Of a DNA stretch of 6,062 nt, positions 1 through 4,849 are shown piece by piece; the first letter of the stretch is position 1, and each line of letters opens with the position of its first letter. The DNA is from an uncultured Oxalobacteraceae bacterium (GTDB taxonomy: Bacteria; Pseudomonadota; Gammaproteobacteria; Burkholderiales; Burkholderiaceae). The position numbers were made by a program, and so were the translations under genes. The stretch is from the NCBI GenBank assembly GCA_946479255.1, contig CAMLFK010000291.1:1-6062 (forward strand), in the 5' to 3' direction. The notes beneath the pieces are model-generated. The model worked only from the letters and a program-made list of their open reading frames with translations, did not search any database and was not told where the DNA came from.

Positions 1-36
1 GCGAGGACTCGGCTTGTTCGATGGATTTACGTTTGA

Positions 37-73
37 TGAGCATGGGCTATTATCGTTGCACGCCCGATGCTCA
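37..73 (-). terminator. Bulged inverted repeat just past the glycine-zipper gene; possible terminator hairpin
   Basis: Bases 37-43 (TGAGCAT) pair with 67-73 (ATGCTCA), and 44-47 (GGGC) pair with 62-65 (GCCC). This gives 11 base pairs with one bulged base (66) and a 14-base loop. It begins 9 bases past the stop codon of the minus-strand gene, which is where a 3' hairpin would be expected. There is no T-run after the stem on either strand, so it is not a classical intrinsic terminator. It could instead stabilise the mRNA 3' end or mark a factor-dependent stop. The base pairing is seen directly; the function is inferred. Confidence 0.3.
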
Positions 74-81
74 GGCAAGCA

Positions 82-600
82 CTAGTATTCGTCCGGCGTG
101 ACGGAAACCCTCAGGCGTACCCGCTCGCCGGGATCGCGCTGCATCATGGTGGTGTAGCTGCGGCCCCGGTAGTCGTAAGTGACGTCATAGCCAATGGTGC
201 GTGACTCGTAGGCATCGACCACGCGGCACTGGCGCACGGCTTGCTCTTGGTAACCCGATGGGACATTGTCTTGCGGGCGGTTGCCAACCTTGTCGCCGAC
301 CACCGCGCCGGCCAGCACGCCGGCCGCCGTGGCGGCCGCGCGGCCACTGCCGCCGCCGACCTGGTTGCCGATAATGCCACCGGCGATGGCGCCAACAATT
401 GATCCAGCGGCGCTGCGGGGCTGCGCCTGCTGGACCGGAACTTGTACGTAGTCAGTCTTGCATTCCTCGCGAGGCTGGCGGATCTGCTCGACTCGGGGTT
501 GCACACGGACGACACGGCCGTAATCTTCGAAGTCAGCGGCGTGCGCCACCGGGAAGGTCGCGGCGGCCGCAGTTGCCAGCATTAAGTGGATTGTCCTCAT
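82..600 (-). CDS. Secreted glycine-zipper 2TM domain protein
   Basis: This 172-residue envelope protein has no known reaction. Residues 1-21 form a signal peptide: a short basic start (MR), an Ala/Leu-rich core, and a likely signal peptidase I cut after AHA (19-21). There is no lipobox cysteine, so unlike the related 17-kDa antigen and SlyB lipoproteins it is probably not lipidated. Residues 66-106 are a glycine zipper with GxxxG-type spacing in two hydrophobic halves (SIVGAIAGGIIG and AAGVLAGAVVG) joined by a Gly-rich turn, as in the Rick_17kDa_Anti/2TM family. Cys47 and Cys125 flank the zipper and could form a disulfide. The C-terminal part is Tyr/Arg-rich and beta-like. The start at 600 is chosen because a GAGG lies 6 bases upstream and the signal peptide follows at once; the ATG at 612 has no ribosome site, and the open frame reaching to 840 is non-coding in character. 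The gene is divergent from the barstar gene. Related proteins are often described as envelope-stress or surface proteins; the role here is unknown. Confidence 0.88.
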   Translation of the reverse strand: MRTIHLMLATAAAATFPVAHAADFEDYGRVVRVQPRVEQIRQPREECKTDYVQVPVQQAQPRSAAGSIVGAIAGGIIGNQVGGGSGRAAATAAGVLAGAVVGDKVGNRPQDNVPSGYQEQAVRQCRVVDAYESRTIGYDVTYDYRGRSYTTMMQRDPGERVRLRVSVTPDEY

Positions 601-707
601 GGAAAACCTCATTTTCGTGACGGAGTTAGACGGAATGGAGAAGCGCATGACTCCATGGTATGCGGGTAAACAGGAGGGTTGCGATCCGCGTGGCAACAAA
701 ATGTAAC

Positions 708-729
708 AGCTGTGCAGCTCGCCAGCGAG
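708..729. promoter_or_regulatory. Two adjacent short dyads, possible protein-binding site
   Basis: AGCTG-TG-CAGCT (708-719) and CTCGC-CA-GCGAG (718-729) are perfect 5-base inverted repeats, each with a 2-base centre. They overlap by two bases. The small centres make RNA hairpins poor, so DNA binding by a dimeric regulator is the more natural reading. They lie about 110 bases upstream of the glycine-zipper start and 220 bases upstream of the barstar start. I do not recognise the motif, and short dyads arise by chance. Confidence 0.18.
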
Positions 730-844
730 TGCGCACAGAATGAAAAAACGCGAACAAAAGCCGGTTTTCTCGATTATTGGTCGGAATTTTTTACAAAACT
801 GCCTTGTGGAAGCACATACGGGTTGATTCAGATACCACAAAACG

Positions 845-872
845 TTACCCTTATAAGATTAGGGGGTATATT
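845..872 (+). promoter_or_regulatory. Weak candidate promoter for the barstar-family gene
   Basis: TATATT (867-872) could be a -10 box, with TTACCC (845-850) as a poor -35 box 16 bases upstream. A second possible -10, TATAAG (852-857), lies inside the palindrome CTTATAAG but has no -35 at proper spacing. The pair TACCC (846-850) and GGGTA (864-868) would flank the core like an operator. A start here would leave a leader of about 75 bases before the ATG at 953. No box is close to consensus. Confidence 0.2.
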
Positions 873-952
873 GGCGGGTGGCAATGACTGATCAACGGCA
901 TACAGAAGGCGGCGTAGTACATCCGACCATACCAGGACCACTTGAGGGAAAA

Positions 953-1351
953 ATGAGTTTGTTGATAACAGTTCCGCCCAACCTTGTGCAGTCCATTCGC
1001 GCTTTCCGTGTCGTCGAGCTCCAGGAAGAAGCCGCCAGCCTTGGCCAACATTTTTTGTATGCTCACTGCGCCGACACGCTGACCAAGCAGCAAGTCTGCG
1101 CGCGGATCGGAGAAAGTTTTCACTTTCCTAAGCCGTACAGTAAGAATTTCGACGCCTTGCGCGAGTCGCTGACCGAGACCGTCAATAAGGCCGGCCCCCA
1201 GCCGGGCTTCATCGTCGTCATCGAGCAATTGCCGAACACCCAGAAGTTCGACAAGGAAGCTCGTGAAACCCTGCTCGACGTGTTCCGCGATGCCGCCGAT
1301 TACTGGGCGGAGAAGAAGGTCCCGTTCCGGGTGTTTTACTCCTTCGAGTAA
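953..1351 (+). CDS. Barstar-family ribonuclease-inhibitor-like protein
   Basis: This 132-residue cytoplasmic protein has the barstar fold in its last 100 residues. The segment PYSKNFDALRESL (61-73) matches the barnase-binding helix of Bacillus barstar (YYGENLDALWDCL), and ETLLDVFRDA (105-114) matches the helix carrying barstar Glu76. By this hand alignment the interface acids are kept: Asp35 becomes Asp67, Asp39 becomes Glu71 and Glu76 becomes Asp113, while Trp38 becomes Arg70. About 30 extra residues precede the domain, against an 89-residue barstar. The start at 953 has a strong GAGGG 5 bases upstream; the in-frame GTG at 878 and ATG at 884 have none and would add an unstructured stretch. 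Classical barstars block a secreted barnase made by the same cell, but no ribonuclease is encoded beside this one. It may be a lone immunity protein or may have taken another role. Family assignment is firm; target unknown. Confidence 0.85.
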   Translation: MSLLITVPPNLVQSIRAFRVVELQEEAASLGQHFLYAHCADTLTKQQVCARIGESFHFPKPYSKNFDALRESLTETVNKAGPQPGFIVVIEQLPNTQKFDKEARETLLDVFRDAADYWAEKKVPFRVFYSFE

Positions 1352-1396
1352 GCCCAAGCAGCGGCTGCTGCGCCGCAACAATTCTAGCCCGTATTG

Positions 1397-1425
1397 TTGG
1401 TTGCCCTTGCGGCACAGGGTACAAT
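1397..1425 (+). promoter_or_regulatory. Candidate sigma-70 promoter directly in front of purN
   Basis: TTGGTT (1397-1402) and TACAAT (1420-1425) are separated by 17 bases. The -10 differs from TATAAT at one position; the -35 matches the TTG half. Transcription would start about 1431-1433, within three bases of the ATG at 1434, giving a leaderless or nearly leaderless message. This fits the absence of any ribosome site before that ATG. Boxes and spacing are seen directly; use is inferred. Confidence 0.45.
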
Positions 1426-1433
1426 TGCGGCCT

Positions 1434-2045
1434 ATGAAAAATATTGTGATCCTCATCTCCGGCCGTGGCAGCAACATGGAAGCGCTAGTGCGCGCCGCCG
1501 CCGCCGAACAGTGGCCCGCCCGCATTGCCGCAGTTATCAGTAACAAAGCCGACGCCAAAGGGCTGGAGTTTGCCGCCGCCCACAGCATCCCGACCGCGGT
1601 CGTTCCCAACAAGGACTACCCGAGCCGCGATGCTTTCGATGCCGCGCTGATGGAAACCATCGACCGCTATGCCCCCGACCTGGTGGTGCTGGCCGGCTTC
1701 ATGCGCATCCTGACCCCGGCTTTTGTGGAGCACTACACCGGCCGCCTGCTCAATATCCACCCCTCGCTGCTGCCCTTGTACCCGGGCCTGCATACGCACC
1801 AGCAGGCGCTCGACGCGGGCGACTTGCGCCATGGCGCCACCGTGCACTTCGTCACCGCCGAACTGGACCATGGTCCGGTGGTGGCCAAGGCCGAGATCGA
1901 CGTGCTGCCGGGCGATACGCCGGACACCCTGGCCCAGCGCCTGCTGGTCGAGGAGCACAAGCTGTACCCGTACGCGGTGCGCCTGTTTGTCGAAGGCCGC
2001 CTCTCCATCGTGGGCGACCTTGTTCAGATCGCCGACGCGCAATAA
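1434..2045 (+). CDS. purN: Phosphoribosylglycinamide formyltransferase PurN (GAR transformylase 1)
   Basis: PurN transfers the formyl group of 10-formyltetrahydrofolate to glycinamide ribonucleotide (GAR), the third step of de novo purine synthesis, in the cytoplasm. At 203 residues it is close to the E. coli enzyme (212). The phosphate-binding loop ISGRGSN is at 8-14, and LAGFMRIL (86-93) is a family signature. The catalytic triad of E. coli (Asn106, His108, Asp144) corresponds to Asn107 and His109 in NIHPSLLP and Asp145 in ELDHGP. HTHQQAL (120-126) is also conserved. The start at 1434 fits homologues: residues 2-9 form the first beta strand of the Rossmann fold. In-frame codons from 1263 overlap the barstar gene and encode an Arg-rich, unrelated stretch, so they are not counted. 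No ribosome site precedes the ATG, in line with the promoter placed almost on it. The methyltransferase gene follows after 43 bases and may be co-transcribed. Confidence 0.97.
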   Translation: MKNIVILISGRGSNMEALVRAAAAEQWPARIAAVISNKADAKGLEFAAAHSIPTAVVPNKDYPSRDAFDAALMETIDRYAPDLVVLAGFMRILTPAFVEHYTGRLLNIHPSLLPLYPGLHTHQQALDAGDLRHGATVHFVTAELDHGPVVAKAEIDVLPGDTPDTLAQRLLVEEHKLYPYAVRLFVEGRLSIVGDLVQIADAQ

Positions 2046-2050
2046 TAAGT

Positions 2051-2074
2051 TCATCAGTTTAATCAGTCATCAGT
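2051..2074. repeat. Short direct repeat TCATCAGT in the purN-methyltransferase gap
   Basis: TCATCAGT occurs at 2051-2058 and again at 2067-2074, 16 bases apart, with a further partial copy (ATCAGT, 2062-2067) between them. The repeat fills most of the 43-base gap upstream of the ribosome site at 2079-2083. It may be a relic of slippage. I see no hairpin or known motif in it. Confidence 0.4.
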
Positions 2075-2088
2075 AACCAAGGAATTTC

Positions 2089-3411
2089 ATGAGATTGCCT
2101 CCAGCGATCCTCGGCAATACGGAAGAAGTATTGCGCGAGATTTTGCGTTTCACGGCGCCAGCCGACACCACCCTGTCGCGCTACTTCAAAGACCACCCGC
2201 GCCTGGGTTCGCGCGAGCGCGGCGCCGTTGCCGAAGGCATCTATGCGATTCTGCGTAATAAGTCCTTCTTCACCGACTTCGCCGAAGCCGGCACCGCGCC
2301 GACCATGCGCCGCCTGACCATCATGGGCCTGGCCGAAGCCGTGGGCGCCGATTCGCTGGGCGGCCTGACCGAAGAAGAAACCGCGTTCCTGGAACGTATC
2401 GCCCAGATCGACCGTTCGCTGATGCCGGCGCAGATGCGCTCGAACCTGCCGAAGTGGCTGTTCGAGAAATTCGTGGCGCAGTACGGCGAAGCGGAAACAC
2501 TGGCGCTGGCCGACGCCCTCAACCAGCCGGCCCCGCTCGATTTGCGCGTCAATTCCATCAAGGCCAACCGCGATGAAGTCATGGCCGAACTGGCCAAGGC
2601 GCCGATCGCCGCCGAGCCGATGCCGTATGCGCCGCTGGGCCTGCGCGTACTGAAAAAGCCTGCGCTGCAAAACCTGCCGCTGTTCAAGAGCGGCGCGATT
2701 GAAGTGCAGGACGAAGGCAGCCAGGTGCTGTCGCAAATCGTCGGCGCCAAGCGCGGCGAGATGGTGGTGGACTTCTGCGCCGGCGCCGGCGGCAAGACCC
2801 TGGCACTGGGTGCGCTGATGCGCAACACCGGCCGCCTGTACGCTTTCGACGTCTCGGAAAAGCGCCTCGCCAAACTGAAGCCGCGCATGGCGCGCAGCGG
2901 TTTGTCGAACGTCCATCCGGTGCAGATCGCGCATGAGCGCGATGCCAAAATCAAGCGCCTGGCCGGCAAGATCGATCGCGTGCTGGTCGATGCCCCGTGC
3001 AGCGGCCTGGGTACCCTGCGCCGCAATCCTGACGTCAAGTGGCGCCAGAAGCCGGATTCCGTGACCGAGATGCACGACAAGCAGCTGGCCATCCTGGACG
3101 GCGCCGCGCGCCTGCTCAAGGGCGGCGGGCGCCTGGTGTATGCCACCTGCAGCCTGCTGGACGAGGAAAACGACCAGGTGGTCGAGCAGTTCCTGGCCGC
3201 GCACGAGGACTTCGTGCTGGTGCCGATGAACAAGGTGCTGGCCGAACAAAAGATCGAGCTGGAGATGGGCGACTACCTCAAGCTGCTGCCGCACAAGCAC
3301 CATACGGATGGCTTCTTCGCCGCCGTGCTGGAACGCAAACCAATGCCGCCGAAGCCGGCCAAGGTGAAAGCCGAGGACGCGGACGCCGACACCGAAACCG
3401 ACGCTGAATAA
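2089..3411 (+). CDS. RsmB/NOP-family SAM-dependent RNA cytosine-C5 methyltransferase
   Basis: This 440-residue protein is predicted to methylate carbon 5 of a cytosine in rRNA or tRNA, using S-adenosylmethionine. Residues about 8-110 are helical and resemble the NusB-like RNA-binding domain of RsmB. The catalytic domain follows: SAM-binding motif I is VVDFCAGAGGKT (226-237), and the acid ending motif II is Asp254 in YAFDVSEKRL. Motif IV is DAPCSGLGTLRRNPDVKW (301-318) with Cys304, and motif VI is YATCS (351-355) with Cys354. Both family cysteines are present: by analogy with RsmB, Cys354 is the nucleophile and Cys304 aids product release. An acidic, Ala/Asp/Glu-rich tail (about 424-440) looks disordered. 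AAGGA five bases before the ATG fixes the start. It lies between purN and the channel gene, 11 bases before the latter. Many Burkholderiales carry more than one member, so this need not be RsmB itself (16S C967); the target base cannot be read from sequence. Confidence 0.92.
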   Translation: MRLPPAILGNTEEVLREILRFTAPADTTLSRYFKDHPRLGSRERGAVAEGIYAILRNKSFFTDFAEAGTAPTMRRLTIMGLAEAVGADSLGGLTEEETAFLERIAQIDRSLMPAQMRSNLPKWLFEKFVAQYGEAETLALADALNQPAPLDLRVNSIKANRDEVMAELAKAPIAAEPMPYAPLGLRVLKKPALQNLPLFKSGAIEVQDEGSQVLSQIVGAKRGEMVVDFCAGAGGKTLALGALMRNTGRLYAFDVSEKRLAKLKPRMARSGLSNVHPVQIAHERDAKIKRLAGKIDRVLVDAPCSGLGTLRRNPDVKWRQKPDSVTEMHDKQLAILDGAARLLKGGGRLVYATCSLLDEENDQVVEQFLAAHEDFVLVPMNKVLAEQKIELEMGDYLKLLPHKHHTDGFFAAVLERKPMPPKPAKVKAEDADADTETDAE

Positions 3412-3422
3412 GAGACCCTACG

Positions 3423-4736
3423 ATGCCGCTAAATAACCTGCTCAAGGAGCTGATCGCCGATTTCCGTGATCCGGGCTTCTTGTGGCAGGTTGGGGCGGTG
3501 GTCGGGGCGATCGCTCTGGGTTGGTGGCTGGCGCGCCTGCTGCGCAATGCCGTGGTGGCGCGCCGCAATAACGGCGTGGTGCCGCCGATGGGCCCCGACA
3601 GTTTCGCGCGGGTGCTCAGCCCGGTCCTGACCCTGGGCTTCCTGGCCATTGCCCGCTATGCGATGGGCAGCATGCAGCCGGTACACCTGCTCAAGGTGGC
3701 GCTGCCGCTGGCGGCATCCTACGCCGTGATCCGGATTGCCTTCTACCTGCTGCGGCGGGTATTCGCCCGCCGCGGTCCGCTCGGCGCGGCCTTTGTCACC
3801 TTCGAAAAGATCTTCGCGCTGCTGGTGTGGCTGGGCGTGGCCTTGTATATCACCGGCGTGTGGCCGGATGTGATGGCCTTCCTGGAAGACACCACCGTGC
3901 CGCTGGGCCGCAACAAGGCGTCGATCGCGGCCATCCTGCAAGGGGCGGTGTCGGTGGCGGTGCTGCTGATGCTGGCGTTGTGGGCCGGGGCCGCGCTGGA
4001 AGAGCGCCTGATGGGCGTGCAAGGACTGCACAGCTCGCTGCGAGTGGTGATGGCGCGCATGAGCCGCGCGGTTTTCATCGTCGTTTCGGTACTGCTGAGC
4101 CTATCGATGGTGGGCATCGACCTGACCGTGCTGTCGGTCTTCGGCGGCGCGCTGGGTGTCGGTCTCGGTCTGGGTATGCAAAAGATCGCCAGCAACTATG
4201 TGTCCGGTTTCGTGATCCTGCTGGAACGCAGCCTGACCATCGGCGACATGATCTCGGTCGATAAGTATTCCGGCAAGGTTACCAACATCAATACCCGCTA
4301 CACCGTCCTGCAGGGACTCGATGGGGTGGAAACCGTCTTGCCGAACGAGATGCTCATTTCCGGCCCGGTCCAGAACCAGTCGCTGACCAGCCGCACGATC
4401 CGCGTGTCGACCGTGTTCACCCTGGCCTACGACAGCGATCTCGACACGGTTATTCCCTTACTCGAAAAGCTGCCGGTGGGCGTGCCGCGCGTGCTTGAGC
4501 AGCCCGGTCCGGGCGTGTCGCTGAACCGCTTCACCAACGATGGTTATGAAGTCGATCTTGGCTTTTGGATATCGGATCCGGAAAACGGCCGCGGCGGCGT
4601 GGTATCGGAAGTGAACAAGAAAGTGTATGCCTTGGCCAAGTCCGGCCAGATCAAGCTGGCATTCCCCGGCCGCGATGCGCGTCTCATTGACGCACAGATT
4701 CTGACGCATCTGGCCGACAGGCGCATAGATCAGTGA
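3423..4736 (+). CDS. MscS-family mechanosensitive ion channel
   Basis: This inner-membrane channel is expected to open when membrane tension rises and release solutes during sudden osmotic downshift. The 437 residues comprise about five N-terminal hydrophobic segments (near 18-40, 63-83, 91-111, 128-148 and 170-192), then the MscS core. The core has a helix at about 215-231, the Gly/Ala-rich pore helix GGALGVGLGLGMQKIASN (241-258), and the cytoplasmic beta domain from about 275, including LPNEMLISGPVQNQS (306-320). The alpha/beta domain ends with IKLAFPGRD (410-418), which corresponds to the IPFPQR segment of MscS. E. coli MscS has 286 residues and three membrane helices, so this is a larger, roughly seven-helix member. 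Its pore helix is more Gly- than Ala-rich. The start lies 11 bases after the methyltransferase stop, with only a weak AAGAG-like site, which suggests translational coupling. It could respond to ligand rather than tension, as some long MscS-like proteins do. Confidence 0.92.
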   Translation: MPLNNLLKELIADFRDPGFLWQVGAVVGAIALGWWLARLLRNAVVARRNNGVVPPMGPDSFARVLSPVLTLGFLAIARYAMGSMQPVHLLKVALPLAASYAVIRIAFYLLRRVFARRGPLGAAFVTFEKIFALLVWLGVALYITGVWPDVMAFLEDTTVPLGRNKASIAAILQGAVSVAVLLMLALWAGAALEERLMGVQGLHSSLRVVMARMSRAVFIVVSVLLSLSMVGIDLTVLSVFGGALGVGLGLGMQKIASNYVSGFVILLERSLTIGDMISVDKYSGKVTNINTRYTVLQGLDGVETVLPNEMLISGPVQNQSLTSRTIRVSTVFTLAYDSDLDTVIPLLEKLPVGVPRVLEQPGPGVSLNRFTNDGYEVDLGFWISDPENGRGGVVSEVNKKVYALAKSGQIKLAFPGRDARLIDAQILTHLADRRIDQ

Positions 4737-4777
4737 AATGATTGGATAGATTCGTGCCGTGTGGTATTGGAAGCGCG

Positions 4778-4783
4778 TAAAAT
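4778..4783 (+). promoter_or_regulatory. Candidate -10 box of the desaturase promoter
   Basis: TAAAAT (4778-4783), preceded by GCG, is a good -10 element in the 104-base gap between the channel and desaturase genes. No convincing -35 is seen; the best at 18 bases is GTGCCG (4754-4759). A start near 4790 would give a leader of about 50 bases. Separate control of the desaturase is plausible because membrane-lipid genes often answer to temperature, but no operator is visible. Confidence 0.3.
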
Positions 4784-4834
4784 GGAAGACTCAGCCGTTC
4801 AGCTTTGCAGATTGTCGAAACGGCCCTTCACATT

Positions 4835-4849
4835 GGAGAAATGACATTG
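4835..4849 (+). promoter_or_regulatory. Ribosome binding site that makes the desaturase start ambiguous
   Basis: GGAG at 4835-4838 is the only good ribosome site near the desaturase start. It lies 2 bases before ATG 4841, which is too close for efficient use, and 8 bases before the in-frame TTG 4847, an ideal distance. Homologues I recall often begin M-F or M-L, which would fit a TTG start (MFSSILHS). The ATG is kept as the default. Confidence 0.4.

Larger units (their letters stand above)
601..952. other. Divergent intergenic region between the glycine-zipper and barstar genes
   Basis: These 352 bases carry no gene I can support. They are clearly richer in A/T than the flanking genes, especially about 735-870, and should hold the promoters of both divergent genes. 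Visible structure includes two adjacent short dyads (708-729), an AGGAGG with no usable start (672-677), the palindrome CTTATAAG (850-857), and a TACCC/GGGTA pair (846-850 and 864-868). Open frames cross the region on both strands (plus 679-891, minus up to 840). They have no ribosome site at a suitable distance and encode peptides without recognisable features. Confidence 0.6.

Noticed and set aside
601..840. Upstream extension of the glycine-zipper frame
   Set aside because: It would bury the signal peptide about 80 residues inside the protein. The ATG at 600 has its own ribosome site and the extension looks non-coding.
679..891. 70-codon plus-strand frame in the divergent intergenic region
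   Set aside because: Its TTG start is one base from the ribosome-site-like AGGAGG. The product has no recognisable features, and the frame crosses the likely barstar promoter.
1361..1376. GCGGC/GCCGC hairpin after the barstar gene as an intrinsic terminator
   Set aside because: The 5-base stem has a 6-base loop and no T-run after it. Such short GC stems are common by chance at this GC content, so I do not call a terminator.
1263..1433. In-frame extension upstream of purN
   Set aside because: It overlaps the barstar gene and encodes Arg/Ser-rich sequence unlike any PurN. Family homologues begin at the MKNIVILISG-type start.
851..1612. Minus-strand open frame opposite the barstar gene and the start of purN
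   Set aside because: It spans two well-supported plus-strand genes and their gap, has no ribosome site and no domain, and its composition is antisense-like.
2059..3303. Minus-strand open frame of 414 codons opposite the methyltransferase gene
   Set aside because: Product is His/Gln/Arg/Leu-rich low-complexity text typical of the antisense of GC-rich genes. The plus frame has intact motifs over the same span. No ribosome site or family features.
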